Source: Crocodylus rhombifer (Eukaryota > Chordata > Crocodylia > Crocodylidae). From it: DNA of 64,000 nt. The stretch is taken from assembly GCA_038503035.1 (NCBI GenBank), contig JAVSML010020758.1, positions 140,322-204,321 of the forward strand, in the 5' to 3' direction. The position numbers and the translations under genes were made by a program. The notes beneath the pieces were generated by a model. That model saw only the letters and a list, made by a program, of their open reading frames with translations. It was not told the DNA's origin and made no database searches. Below, piece by piece: positions 10,641 through 22,956 of this stretch (the stretch's first letter is position 1; each line of letters opens with the position of its first letter).

Positions 10641-12010
10641 CTATGGGCAATTATTTTGGGTGGAGGGCAGCTTAATGAGGTTTGGTGAGCTTTTGATGGC
10701 TGTATGGGTAGCCCTGCCCACTGACAGTTGACCCGCCCCCTGGTTGCCATCTTGGGACCAGAAGTCCTGCTCCTTAACCCCTGACCTTTGCCACCAGAAA
10801 TCCTCTCCTTGCATCCCTGGAAATACTCCTTTTGGAAGGGGGGTTGCCATCTTAGACCAGGAAAAAAAACACATCATACACCAAAAGTCAAACACCTACT
10901 ATAACATATTTTAATTTTATTACAAAAAACATTTTTGTCATGATTTGCATTTGCATAGTGTATATAGATGGGATTGCATAATACCTAGAAAATAAATTCT
11001 TAATGTTGTATACTGTGTGTGGGGGCTGTGGTTGGGGGTGTGTTTGTGTGTGCATGGTGGGTTGAGTGTGTATGTGTATGGTGGGATGCGAGGTGTATGT
11101 GTATGTGTGTATGGTGGGGAGTGGGGGTAGGTGTGTATGTGTGTGTATGGTGGACTGTGGAAGGTATGGGTGTGTGTATGGTGGGGTGTGGGGGGGGGAG
11201 TGTGTGGGGGCTGTGTGTGTCTGGGGGGCATAAGGTATGTTGGGGAGATGTATATGTGGGGGAGTTGTGGGGACATGGTATGGGTGTGTGGCATTTATGG
11301 GGTTTGAGGAGGGTAAGGGGTATAGGTATCCCCACACACTCTCCCCATGGTGCAGCAAAGGTAGGCACTGGTGCCCAGCTGCACACGGCTCTGGCCAGTG
11401 ATGCACATAGGGGTCAGGAGCGCAGCCCAGCCGGGCCGCCTGTATCGCTGGTGCTCCCCACTGTGCATGGGCAGCCTTGCACTCCACGTGCTGGAGCTGG
11501 CTGCCTGCTTTGCTCCCTGACACACAGGTCCTGGGACTAAGTGGGGAAGCAGGGACCAGGGCTCCCCACCACTTTTGGCAGAGTCCTGGGACCTGTGCCA
11601 CAGGGGGCAGGGAAAGCACCTTGCTCAGCATGTGGAACTTCCCTCCAGTGTAGGGGCTGCATGTGCGCAAGGGTGGTACTGGTGTAAGAGGTGGCACAGC
11701 TGGGCTGCACTCATCACTGTGATGTGTAGCACTAGCCGGAGCCACACACTGCTGGCCACCAGTGCCTACACTGGGCATGAGTGCCCTGAGCACCCCTGCC
11801 TGCTGCCGCTGCTGGGGCTGCATGCCATGGGGAGCGTGTCGGGGGTCCCCCACATCCCTCGACCCTCCCTCACACTTGCATGCTGCCCACCTGAGCTCCA
11901 CATTGCTACCACCCTCCTGGGTATGGGCTCTGCAATGCCACCAGCCCCAGCCCCACGCTCCCTGCTCCCACCCAGCTGCAGGTCTGCCCCTGCCCCCATT
12001 GTAGCAAAAA
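10641..12010. mobile_element. Non-autonomous hAT-like element with internal GT-rich array
   Basis: The start, ATGGGCAATTATTTTGG, matches the left end of the complete copy at 41380-42035 (CAGGGATGGGCAATTATTTT). Both copies also share ACCAAAAGTCAAACACCTAC/ACTAAAAGTCAAACATCTAC, a TTTTAATTTTATT block and AGTGTATATAGA before a GT-rich array (11010-11260 here). The part 11330-12000 is GC-rich and has no counterpart that I can align well. The first bases of the terminal repeat and the right end were not found. Long open frames here are low-complexity and not genes. Confidence 0.6.
11010..11260 (+). repeat. GT-rich low-complexity array
   Basis: An impure array of GTGTATGTGT and TATGGTGGG words, giving long but meaningless His/Pro/Thr-rich frames on the - strand. 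It lies inside the hAT-like element; the related copy at 41380 has a shorter array at the same place. Confidence 0.85.
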
Positions 12011-12277
12011 CCCCAGTTCTTTTTTTTAAATTTTAAAATGTATTCCCTCCCCTTCCCCAACCATTTCTGACTTTGTCTCTCCCTCTTTATTTCCTATAGA
12101 TAAGAGGGAATAAGTAAGGGAGCTAAGACATAGGATAAGCTTCATCATTTTATTGGTAGCAAGTTGTATTTGTTTTGTTTTGTCTCCTTCTTTATATTGT
12201 CTAACTGTTATGTTTATATTGATTTTTACTGTTCTATATTACTGTTTTACTGATACTATATGATTTATGCCTACATA

Positions 12278-13321
12278 TGTAAGTTAGTATAAGTCATGTC
12301 AAGTTTCCATTTTGTTTGTCAAGTCTCCATCTTGTCCCCATGCCCTGTTGTATAACCTATGACCCATACCTACCTCTCCTATGTACTTTGGTTCCTGAAT
12401 GAATGGGGATAAATGAGGGTGCTTGAGAGACAATGGCAGTAAGTCTAAAAATAGCTCCCTCTGAATGACTGAACCAACAAAACCAATACCTGGACCAATG
12501 ACCCAGCCGTTGGAACCACTCTCAGCGTTCAAGAAACAGAAGATGAGGCAACCCACCATTGTGCCAAGGCTGCACATGCTCAGTAAGAACACCTGGAACC
12601 CTGTGGAACAGGACTGACATTGCTTGGACAGGCCCTCCCATAGGAGATCAGAGGTAGTCTGCCCCATAAAAAGAGGTAGTGAAGACTGACTCCTTGGGAC
12701 GCCCTCTCCATTTGGACCAGTACCATGCCACACCACCTATCCACCCAGAGGCCCTGCTGGCGACCCCCCTCTGGACAACACCTGATGGACAAAGGTCCCT
12801 TTCTAGCCTGGACAGGTAGCTATCACCCTCACCCTCCCTTCAGCCGAGGACTTGGACTCTGTTTCTCTTCCCTACCTGGACTCCAGCCCTTCCACTGAGC
12901 GATAGCTAAGCGATACTCTTTCTCTTGCTGCCACTGTGAGTGCTTGTGTGTGGGGGTGGGGTGGGGGGAACCAATAACTTCATGGGGCTGTGTAGTGTGT
13001 TGTCTGTTTAATAAACCTGTTATTCTGAAACCCTGAGTGGGGTTTTTATCTGTTTTCTGACTGTCTCCTCCTTGCCACCACTTATCTGCCCACCAAACTC
13101 CCAGCTGTCTGCCTCAGTTTCCATCCCCAAGCTCCCAGATTTTTTCCCAGTTTCTTTCCTAGCTGTCTCCTCCTTGCCACTGGGCTTTTTCCCTTGCACC
13201 AGTGACTCGAGTAACCCTGGGACCACTTGACCTTAAGTAACCCCAAGCCTAAGTTCCTCAGCCCAGCTTCTCTCTAGTCTACCGGTTCTAATCCTAGTTC
13301 CAGCAACTTTCATTCTTTACA
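12278..13321 (+). mobile_element. Probable solo LTR-like block
   Basis: The block has the order of signals expected of a long terminal repeat: a TATA-like CCCATAAAAAGAGG near 12661-12672 and, about 345 bases further, AATAAA at 13009-13014 in TTTAATAAACCTGTTATTCTG, followed by a TG-rich and then C/T-rich tail. TGT at the proposed left and ACA at the proposed right end fit LTR termini, but no matching short target duplication was found, so both ends are provisional. No gag, pol or env sequence lies on either side, so if real it is a solitary LTR or an old remnant. Confidence 0.4.
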
Positions 13322-13399
13322 CTTTCACTCTCACCTTAATCTTCCCTCAGGTATCCCAAGTACCCCTAACACACACATACATACTGTACCATTCAAGTT

Positions 13400-13700
13400 A
13401 GGAACTCACCTGTGTGTATGTGTAGGTGGGTGGTATGTGTGTGAACTTGTGAATATACATATGTCATCATGTGCATGATCCAGGAATTAGTAATGGGTGT
13501 ATGTGTACTGAGTGTGTGGATATTGACAACTGATTTTTGTCTAACTTTTGGTGCGTATTGTGTGCAGGTGCTTGAATTGGTGATAGGTGTGTATGTGCCT
13601 AGGCTGGTAATTTTGGATGTGTATGTGCCTGAGTTGGTAGTGTGTGTGCATGTGCGTGTGTGTGTGCACCTAACTGATTCGTTTGTTTGTATATGTGCAA
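13400..13700 (+). repeat. GT-rich low-complexity DNA
   Basis: Impure GTGTATGTG/GTGTGTGCATGTGC words, similar in type to the array at 11010-11260. It gives a long frame with no family motif. Confidence 0.7.
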
Positions 13701-13744
13701 TTGCAACACACCCTCCTGTCTAATAGTGCAATATTGAGATCCTG

Positions 13745-14070
13745 AGAGTTGGCTTGACCCCACAGGGCAAAGCCACCACTTCCCTACCTGCTGCCTGGAG
13801 CAAGCAGGACACTGGGGAAGCCAAGCATGTCCCTTAGCAGGTGCAGCAGTGGCAGCAGCAGCCCTGGCCAGGCTGGGCTCTTCCCCCCATGAGGGTGGAA
13901 GTGAGGTACAACAGGGTATGTTGGTGGCGGGTATATATGTGGGTGCCTCACTCCTATCCTTGTGGGCAGAAGGGCTGGATGGGGTACAACTATTTGGTAG
14001 GCGCTGTGGGCCAAATGAAAGTGCCTGGTGGGCTGGATCCAGCTACCAGCCTGTATTTTGCCTACCCCTG
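13745..14070. mobile_element. hAT-like element, right end
   Basis: The right terminus reads GTATTTTGCCTACCCCTG, the inverted form of a CAGGGGTAGGCAAAATAC terminal repeat. The last 50 bases match the inverted first 50 bases of the element at 55593-55779. The next eight bases, TTCTAGTC, have the central TA seen at the other hAT sites here. No matching left end was found, so the element is either truncated or begins farther left, perhaps before the GT-rich block. Confidence 0.6.
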
Positions 14071-14400
14071 TTCTAGTCCTACCCCCAGGTCAAGGCAAGG
14101 TCATCTCTATTTAAACCTGCTAGACAAGTGTTTGGCTAACCTATTCTTAAAAATTCCAGGGACAACCTTCATGCACAACTACCAGGCACAATGCCCAAAA
14201 TATCAAAAACATCCTTTGACTTTCCACAGCTAAAACAAGGGAATGAGGGCATTGGCAATGTCCTGCCACTGCAAGGACAGGAAGTATTTTGTTAAAATAA
14301 GCTCAAGAGATACAAAGAAGATGATTCATTTCCAGATGTCCCCAAGGACTGAGCAAGCCTGTCTTACTGCTGTGCTTTTTAAGCCAAATATGCTTCATAA
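14071..14400 (-). mobile_element. CR1/L3-like LINE 3' part
   Basis: CTAGTCCTACCCCCAGGTCA and the following ACCTGCTAGACAAGTGTTTG, CCAAAATATCAAAAACATCC, AAAATAAGCTCAAGAGATAC correspond to the sequence at 10080-10290 in the same orientation. The hAT-like element ending at 14070 abuts its left side. Only untranslated sequence is recognisable. Confidence 0.55.
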
Positions 14401-14605
14401 TTCATGTCAGTTGCACTCAGTAGATCCTGTGATATAGCCTTATCCAGACCCAGTGGAGCTGTCTCTTTGTCATGTCCTAGTCTGAAGTCAGAATGCAGTG
14501 CTTAGGGTGTTAGAAGAGATCAAACATCGGAGTTTTCCAAAAGAAAGGAAATTAGATATTGGTTTGTAACTGACCTACTGTCATAAACATTAAGACATAC
14601 TAGAG

Positions 14606-14972
14606 CAGCGGTTCTCAACCTTTTTTGTACCAAGACCCATCTGTAAACATCAATGGCCAGTCCTGACCCCCATGCCCTTCACTCCCAACCCACTGCATCC
14701 TGCCCCCAGGCCCTAGCCCCACTGTGTGTGGGGCAAGGGTTGGGTCCATGGGGCAAGGGGTATGTGTGTGGGGCATAGGGGGTCCCAAGCAACTCCTTGC
14801 AGGCTGGAACTCTGCCAGCCTACAAGGGAAAAGACAGTTTCCCACATTTTTCTCTTTAAAGGAGAATCCATTTTTAACATGTTTTAAATCCATTTTTAAA
14901 GTTTGTTTGGGACCCTTTCATATATTCGTGTGACCCACTTTTGGGTTGTGACCCACAGGTTGAGAAACGCTG
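14606..14972. mobile_element. hAT (Charlie-type) non-autonomous element
   Basis: The left end CAGCGGTTCTCAACCTTTTT and the inverted right end CAGCGTTTCTCAACCTGTGG form terminal inverted repeats of the common Charlie type. The flanking eight bases are TACTAGAG (14598-14605) and CACTAGAC (14973-14980), six of eight identical, as expected of an old 8-bp hAT target duplication. At 367 bp it is too short to encode a transposase. Confidence 0.88.
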
Positions 14973-15154
14973 CACTAGACTACTGGGTGCTTCTGGATAA
15001 CCAAATGATCAGTGAAATTACACCTGCTTTAGGGCATTGCATGCTAAGCTATACTATAGCTAAGCGATACTATGCCACCACTAATTTGCACAAAATGCAC
15101 AGTTATGATACCTTAGTCACCTACCAAAAAAAAAAATCCTGTGCAAACGATGAC

Positions 15155-15350
15155 TTAGTAGGGGCATCTATACTTGTGCTTTACTGCAGAGTTGACTCGT
15201 TAGCTCTGCAGTACAGCATGATCATTCACATGCATGACGCTATAAGGCTGGAGAATACTAATTAAATCTGCCATAGCATAGTACTGCCTGACACAAGTAC
15301 TATCCTACAGTAGAGTTATTTACTTTGCTGCAACGCATGTGTAGATAGTG
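15155..15350. mobile_element. Possible small Harbinger-type MITE
   Basis: GGGGCATCTATACTTGTGC near 15157 and, inverted at 15318-15345, CTATCTACACATGCGTTGC resemble each other and the Harbinger-style ends at 4184 and 59363. The expected TTA target duplication is not clear, so this is tentative. Confidence 0.35.
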
Positions 15351-18147
15351 AATAGGACTGGCTGGGGCATGAGGGTGCTAAACTGTGGGAGCTGCCTGCT
15401 GGCTATCCCTGCAATGTAGCACTCTTGTGACCCAGCTATCCCTTCTGCAGCACGTTAAGTTGGGGTGGAGCAGCTCTGGGCCAGCAGGATTGACCACCCT
15501 GGACCCCTTGCCAGCCGCGGCTGCGCTGCCTCAGCTCAACATGCTGCGGTCCTGGTATCTCATCATGCTGCAGCCCAGTGTCAGTAAAAGCTGATGCATG
15601 ATTAAATAAGGAATTTGTAAGCTTTGGTGTCTGAAGTCCTTTCTCTGTAGGAGCAGCTCAAAGTGCCCTGACTGACCTGGAAGGAATGACCTCTATGGAT
15701 GAAATATCAGCTTCTTGTCCATACCTATTCAGTCTTTGGTCTCTATTGACACCAATAACACAAATTAATGCCATTTTGGTAGCAGTTTTATTTAGTGGGG
15801 TGGGAGGGGGAATCTGATTTTTTTCTAATAAATAAAATTGTGAAAATGTCATTTATCCAGCAGTAGTGAAGTGTTAATACTAAAAACTATGATAACTTTG
15901 CTTGGCAGATAAACACATTCTAATCTAAATATAGTTTTGGAAACTAATGAAGTGGCCATTATTTTTCGGACTCTGTGAAGTCTCTCTAAACATTTGAAAG
16001 ATAAACCATACCTGGAGAAGCATGATAATCTCATTTAGTGTAAATCCTGTATAAAATAACACAGTTAGCTGGCTTAGTAAATCAATTTTTTAAAGTCCAT
16101 AGATTTTTTGTCTTTTCCTTTAACTTTTTAATTTTTATACTGTATCCTTTTGTGCTTATGGGTAGACAGCGGTCCGTTGGTCAGGTGTGCATGCACCCCT
16201 GGAGAGCACTGATGCACCCCCTGACAGCCAGTATTCCCTGCTTGGGTGACAGGCAGAAGGCGTAGGTGGGAGTGATAGTGCCCGCCGCCCCCCCCCCCGA
16301 GTGTACTGGCCAGGGATTGGGGGTGCCAGGCACATCCAGGCACCCCTGGCCCTTTCAGGCAAGTGGCCAGGGAGTGGGGTTGACACTATTGGCTGCAGAA
16401 GGACCCCCCTGGTTGCTGACTGGCCGTTGGGGGGGGGGGGGCCAGTGTCCCCCCATGACTCAGGAGGCACCAGTCGCCCACGATGCTCTTCCCCACAATG
16501 AAAACTACTTTTGGACTAAGCTGGTTCTGTTGAAACCAGTGGAACTAGACATAGAATACAGTACTACACAAGTTGAGTAAAGATTGTATATCCTATTCGG
16601 CTGAAATCTTTGTTTCACTGCAGTCAGTGACAAAATCCTATTGATATCAATGACTCAGGTGTTCACCCTTCATGCATAACTGTCAGCAGCTACTGAATGA
16701 TAATAATCATTCTAATATTACAGAAATTCTTCTGAAAGACATCAGGAAACTAAGAATCACACCCAAATTCAGTTCTTGTCTTTGGATTCTATTCCGGATC
16801 TTTGCATTTAGGGTGATGCAGTAATTTTTCACTTCATTTAAGTATTATGAATGAAGATAAAACTATTTGGAAAGAAAAGGTCTGGTCTGTTTCATTTATG
16901 GTCACTTTATATGTGGAAATTATTATATTGGTGATGTAGGCAAGCAAGTCTATTTTTCATCAAGCTAAAAAATGTTTACACTTCATTTTATTATCTCAGC
17001 CCATTTTATTTACAATTATTGTACTATTTTGCTTAAAAATTACACAGCTTCCTTGTACTTTGATTTTGTAATTTTTTAAACGAAAAACAAGTACAGCCCT
17101 AATAAGCACAATTTTTTAAACTGAGAAATCATATTTAAGGACTTTACAAGGTATACATAAATCACAAAATTGCCTCTGAAGAAGCCAGCTTTCTGTCAGG
17201 TATGTGGGTATGAATAACACACTAACTCCCACGCACAGCCCAAGAACACTATTAATTGTCCCTTCACACATATATTTTCTATATTATATTGAAAGATCAC
17301 CAGGTCATTTCCTTTACATTTCCTTCTGTACTAGTATCACAAGTCTGAGAGTTTTCAAATGCTGATCAAATAAAACATCCTGGTGCCTGCATTTTGCATT
17401 AAAAGTTTCTTCAGCCTTACTGTAATCTGCAGCAGTCTCCAGCATAGCATATTCTAGGTAGCAGGCATCCTAAATATGTTATTAAAATTAGATGGTATGC
17501 AGCAGGTTAGATAAATTGCTGATTTGAGAAAATGTGGCAACAAAAGACACCACTAGAAACTGCTCTCAGCATCTTCTTGCACCACTTCTCCCAGTTCCCT
17601 GATGTGCATTTTACATTAGAGTTAAAATCCTTTTATTTGTCCCATTATTTATCAGCTGTGGGATCACTGCACTTTCAAAATAAAAAATACCTCAAGCAAA
17701 TCTACTTTGTAAAACCAAAAAAACAAGACTACACAAAAATAATAACAAGCATGTTTTTCTACAAAGCACTTTATTTACTTTAGGCATTTATTCTTCAGTG
17801 TACTACTAACATGATGCAAAGAGGAGACTGGATGGATGCCCTTTTTTCAAGCTACACAAACAGATCCAATACTGGGTTGAGAAACACCAAACAATAAATT
17901 ATAGTAGCAGGATCACAATGTGTCCTTTTCCCATCTTGATCTCTTGTGCTTTTTGGCTTAATTTTCAGTACACCTGGTTGAGAGATGATTTCATCTCACC
18001 TGCTCGTATCATCCTGGAATGTGGCAAAGCAAATCCCTTTGAAGCCAACTCCAGTTCCACTCTGTGGATTGACTGTCAAGTATGGTTAAGAAAGGGCAGT
18101 TGTTATGTCTGCCTAAAAACCTGATGATATGCTCACTAGTCTGGAAC
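15351..18147. other. Unassigned non-coding DNA with a GC-rich patch
   Basis: Mostly AT-rich with no exon or repeat family recognised. The patch 16150-16500 is GC-rich with a run of 13 C near 16285 and a run of G near 16430 and shows repeated CAGGCA/GGCACCCCTGG words; it may be the inside of an unrecognised transposon, but no ends were found. Confidence 0.5.
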
Positions 18148-18164
18148 GTGTGTGCGTGCGTGCG

Positions 18165-18205
<41 letters not shown>
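18148..18205 (+). repeat. (GT)n microsatellite
   Basis: A GT array with a few GC interruptions in its first third and an uninterrupted second part. Confidence 0.97.
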
Positions 18206-18207
<2 letters not shown>

Positions 18208-18587
18208 ACTCACAACTTCTACTGATTTCAGTAGGCAGACAAGATTTAGGTCCCTTTAAACAAATTTACAAACATATTATAATCAACAAGGCATATCAAT
18301 CTTGAAGAAGGAAAACACCAACTAGCAATTTTTGTTGCTTTAAAGACAGAGTAATAGCTATAAAACAGCTAAACCTGAGGGCACACCTTGTTAATCATCT
18401 GTTCTATCTAAAACTTTGTAGATATTTTGGCATCTGTTGCTGCTTGTCTCTCTATATAGAAATTCTGTACATACAGAGACAGTATACACAGGTTGCTTCT
18501 TGCATATTTACAAGTACTCAGTTTACATACTAAATTATGCTGATCTTGCAGAATCATATAATTTTTCTTTGAACTAAACTTGAACTA

Positions 18588-19592
18588 AATCATAGAATCA
18601 TAGAAAATTAGGTTTGGAAGGGACCTCAGGAAAGTCATCTAGCCCACCCCCCTGCTCAAAGCAGGATCATCCCAGCCAAAGCTTTGTCTACCCAGGTTTC
18701 GAAAACACCCAAGGATGGAGCTTCCACCACCTCTCTGGGTAACCTGTTCCAGTGTTTTACTCCTGTCCTAGTGAGAAACTTCTTCCTAATTTCTAACCTA
18801 AACTTACCTTGCTGCAACTTGAGACCGTTGCTCCTTGTTCTGTCATCTGCCATCGCTGAGAATGGCCTAGCTCCATCCTCTTTCAAACCCCGCTCAGGTA
18901 GTTGAAGACTGCTATTAAGTCTCCTCTCAGTCTCCTCTTCTCTAGACTAAATAAACCCAGTTCCCCCAGTCTTTCCTCATAAGTCAGGTCCCCCAGCCCC
19001 CTCACCATTTTTGGCACCCTCCACTGGACTCTCTCCAATATGTCTACATCCTTTTTGTAGTGGAGGCCCAAAACTGTATACAGTACTCCAGACGTGGCCT
19101 TGCCCATGCTGAATAGAGTGAAATAATCACTTTCCTTGACCTACCGGCAACACACATACCTATGCAGCCCAATATGCCATTAGCCTTCTTGGCAATTAGG
19201 GCACAACTTATTGTCCACTGTAACCCCCAGGTCCTTTTCTGCAGAGCTGCTGCCCAGCCAGTCAGCCCCCAGCCTGTACTGATGCATGGGATTGCTCCGT
19301 CGTAAGTGCAGGACTTTGCACTTGTCCTTGTTGAACCTCATAAGATTCCTTTTGATCCAATCTTCCAATTTGTCTAGGTCACTCTGAATCCTAGCCCTAC
19401 CCTCCAGGGTATCTACTACTCCCTCCAGCTTGGTGTCTTCTGCAAAGTTGCCCTGAGGCACTCTACTTGATACCAGCTGCCAACTAGACATTGAGCCATT
19501 GATTACTACTGTCTGAGCCCGATGCTCCAGCCAGTTTTCTATCCACAGTACTGTCCATTCATCCAGCCCATACTTCCTTAGCTTATATAACT
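18588..19592 (-). mobile_element. CR1 LINE, 5'-truncated
   Basis: The 3' end is at the left, AATCATAGAATCATAGAAAA, the inverted form of the CR1 tail. Moving right on the - strand the C-terminal coding part, the reverse transcriptase catalytic region and then the truncation at about 19592 follow. The protein order is KLRKYG, NWLEHRAQTVVINGS, SRVPQG, FAEDTKL, NKDKCKVLHL, then [24 protein letters not shown] sequence and HWNRLPREVVEAPSLGVF. The tail differs from that of the copies at 2300 and 21088, so this is another subfamily. Confidence 0.92.
18656..19590 (-). pseudogene. CR1 reverse transcriptase fragment with internal deletion
   Basis: Three frames are needed. SRVPQG is followed directly by NFAEDTKL, so about 25 residues normally found between the VPQGSVLGP block and the catalytic motif are missing. 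The catalytic motif reads FAED instead of FADD. A second gap lies between 19180 and 19107. The C-terminal domain ([20 protein letters not shown]) is well preserved. The copy is inactive. Confidence 0.88.
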
Positions 19593-20564
19593 ATCAGGAT
19601 TTCATTACTTCCATTCAAAGAATAAAAAGCCCCCCCAAACCAAACCAATTAGGAGTTTAGCAACTGGATTGAAAAGAAAAATGCTAGATGTTAAACCTAA
19701 TTTCACCATTTTGAATTGCAGTGAACTATTCTCCCTATCACTGAGCCAGGAAAACAAGTTTGTTATGCTCATGAGCCATGGCATTCAGGTGTTAGTGCAT
19801 GCCATTGGGTTGGTAAGAACACTGTTCATGATGAACTGCCAAATGTGGGCTATAGAATTATCAATTTTAATATAATAATGTAATATAATAATATAACCTT
19901 TACATCATCATCATCATATGTAATATCTTGGAGTTGTTAAAGTCATCGACTTTATCACTCCATAAAAAGAAACTCATTCTGTTTTAATCTCATTGTGTGT
20001 GTGTGCACTTTTTTCCAATGGAAAGGGCAAAGCTACTTTAACAATGGACTGAGATGTGTATCTAAAGAATTAAAAAGGTAGATTTAGTATGAACTCACAG
20101 CAAACCAGGTATTTAGACAGTGCTGCATGGGGCTATTGCACTTATTTAAAACAAAGTTAACCTTTCCAAATAGGTAGCAGAGCAAGTGTTCATAAGCTGA
20201 TGACTGCATACCTGAAATAAAGAACTAGTGCCACATAAATTCTGGCTCTATAATGAGATTATGCTATGACTGAACATTTCCTTTTCCTAATGGAATTACT
20301 GGCCATAGACAGGTGGTAGCATGGTGAGACTCCATGCATAGACATGCAGGCTTTCCAAATGAAACAAAACAAAACAAGCTGTTATGAGGTTCAAGGAAAA
20401 AAATGCACATGATGAGCCCCCCCCAAAATCTGTAAACCAGAAGTCACTTTCAGCATTCTTGCTGAATACATCTAGTTCTCAAAATTTCCCCCCCCAAAAA
20501 GATTTCTATAATTTCTTAAATTACTTTTTATTTCAATGTCAAAACTTTCTAACATTCTTATTTC
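19593..20564. other. Unassigned AT-rich DNA
   Basis: No gene or repeat family was recognised. Confidence 0.5.
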
Positions 20565-20800
20565 CTCTAAAGGAAGTGTAAAGATCAGTTAGCAAAACTA
20601 TACACAGTACTCCAAATAAAGCCTGATGAAGGACTTTTATAGTGGGATCATTATCTCTTTTGTTTGGCAACTGCAGCAAATTTCTTATCTGCACATCCAA
20701 GCAGCCCATTACATTATGAGATATTACTGTCAAGAAGATGGACATTGACTGCTTCATTGCAATTTCCTCATGACATTTCTAGCAAGTCATCAGGCCTGTC
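20565..20800 (-). mobile_element. Old CR1/L3 fragment
   Basis: ACACAGTACTCCAAATAAAGCC, then GGACTTTTATAGTGGGATCA and CAAGCAGCCCATTACATTAT follow, in order, the antisense CR1 region that runs from the 'W.V.Y...L' codons towards the 'IDSKM' codons. The match is visible only as scattered blocks, so this is a much older copy than its neighbours. Confidence 0.5.
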
Positions 20801-21180
20801 TTGCTATTGTTGTAGAGATTTTCATGGCTGTGGAATATCTATTTAATAATAATGATTGAGGTGAATGGCATTTTCTGAGGATTAATGACTGGCTAGAAAG
20901 AACTGGTAGCTCAAGGCTCAGCACAAGTATATTCATCCTAGTCAGTCATTAATCCCAAAGAAATGTCTGGAGGTCAATATCGTTATCATAAAAAAATAAA
21001 CAATTGAAATACAGATTTTTTAAAACATGGTGATTGAAATTGGTATGTTGACAGTATTTTAAGAGAATTAATTCCCTACATGTTACTCATAGTTTCATAG
21101 TTTCATAGTTTCTAGGGTCGGAAGGGACCTGAGCAGATCATCTAGTCCGACCCCCTGCCATGGCAGGAAAAGTACTGGGG

Positions 21181-22936
21181 TCAAATGACCCCGGCAAGAT
21201 GTGCATCTAACCTCCTCTTAAACACCCCCAGGGTAGGGGCCAGCACCACTTCTCTTGGAAGTTGGTTCCAGACCTTAGCCGCCCTGACCATGAAGTAGCG
21301 CCTCCTGATATCTAACCTAAACCTACCCTCTGCCAGCTTGTGACCGTTATTCCTGGTCACTCCTGGCGGTGCTCGGGGAAACAGTGACTTCCCCAATGCC
21401 TGCTGATCCCCCCTGACTAGTTTATAACAGGCCACAAGATCCCCCCTCAGCCTTCTCTTGTGGAGGCTGAACAGGTTCAGGTCCCATAGCCTCTTCTCAT
21501 AGGGCCTGCCCTGCTGCCCCCTGATCATGCGAGTGGCCCTCCTCTGGACCCTCTCCATGCTGTCGACATCTCTCTTGAAGTGCAGCGCCCAGAACTGGAC
21601 GCAGTACTCCAGCTGCAGCCTGACCAGTGCCGCATAGAGGGGGAGGATCACCTCCGTGGACCTGCTTGAGATGCATCTGTGGATGCATGACAAGGTGCGG
21701 TTGGCCTTCCTGACTGCCTCTCCACACTGCCGGCCCATGTTCATCTTGGAGTCAATGATGACCCCCAGATCCCTTTCCGCCTCCGTGCTGACAAGAGGGG
21801 AGTTCCCTAACCTGTAGGTATGGTGCCAGTTGTTCCTCCCCAGGTGCATCACCTTGCACTTGTCTGTGTTGAAACCCATCCTATTCTCGTCCGCCCACCC
21901 TTGTAACCTGTCGAGGTCTGATTGTAGCCTGTTGCATCCTTCCAATGTGCCTACGTCCCCCCACATCTTAGTGTCATCAGCAAATTTGAACAGGGTGCTT
22001 TTTACTCCCTCGTCCAAATCGCTGATGAAGAAGTTGAACAGTGCGGGCCCAAGGACCGAGCCCTGCGGAACCCCACTGCCCACATCCCTCCAGGTCGAAA
22101 ATGACCCATCCACTGCCACACTCTGGGTGCGGCCCACCAGCCAGTTGGCGACCCATTTGACTGTGTGGGTGTCTACACCACAGCCCCCCAGTTTCTTAAT
22201 GAGAACAGGGTGAGAGACAGTGTCAAAAGCCTTCCGGAAGTCCAGGAAGACTATATCCACTGCTACCCTTGCATCTAATGATCTGGTGATCTGATCGTAA
22301 AAGGCCACCAGGTTGGTCTGACAGGACCTGCCACTGATGAACCCGTGTTGGTTGCCCCTAAGCATGCAGTCCCCAGCTGGCCCCTCCTGGATGTGTGCCA
22401 GCATAATTTTCTCAAACAGCTTGCCTAGGATCGAAGTAAGACTAACCGGCCTATAGTTTCCCGGGCCCTCCTTCCTGCCTTTTTTGAAGATGGGAACCAT
22501 GTTGGCCCTCTTCCAGTCCTCCGGTACCTCACCAGAGCACCACGAGCGCTCGTAAAGTTGTGCCAGGGGACTTGCAATGACCTCGGCCAATTCCTTTAGA
22601 ACTCTAGGGTGGAGATCATCTTGGCCGGCTGACTTGAATATGTCCAACCCCTCCAGAAGCTCCCTAACTAAATCCTTGCTAACCCATGGCCCAGGTGTGC
22701 CTCCCCCGGGGCCCTAAGGGGGGCCTAGCAGGGAGGTGGCTGTTCTGGTCCCTACTTAGGAAGACGGAGGCGAAGAAATCGTTAAACATGTTAGCTTTGC
22801 CGTCTGGTGTGACAACCAAGTTTCCCATCGCGTCCTGCAAGCGCCCCACATTACCCGGGACCTTCTTTTTACCCCCTACGTATTTAAAAAAGGACTTCTT
22901 ATTGTCCTTAATCTGGGAAGCTAGTCCCAGTTCCAT
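21181..22936 (-). pseudogene. CR1 reverse transcriptase with C-terminal domain
   Basis: Reading on the - strand: the linker ASQIKDNKKSFFKYVGGKKK (in a shifted frame at 22679-22936), then an uninterrupted frame of about 490 residues from 22647 to 21181. It contains DDLHPRVLKELAE, PEDWKRANMVPIFKKG, NYRPVSLTSILGK, NQHGFISGRSCQTNL, VFLDFRKAFDTVSH, GSGVPQGSVLGPALFN, the catalytic FADDTKMW with both Asp present, DKCKVMHLGR, and the C-terminal domain to DAHLAGVI and a TGA stop. This is the length expected of the CR1 RT plus tail. Only the frameshift near 22710 separates it from the linker. Confidence 0.93.
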
Positions 22937-22956
22937 CTCTGCCTTGGCCTTCCTAA

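Noticed and set aside
10888..12060. A 390-codon - strand frame rich in His, Pro and Thr
   Set aside because: It is the translation of a GT-rich array and GC-rich transposon interior; the related copy at 41380 has no equivalent frame.
18148..18205. Possible Z-DNA regulatory element
   Set aside because: A plain GT microsatellite with no nearby gene; a regulatory claim has no support.
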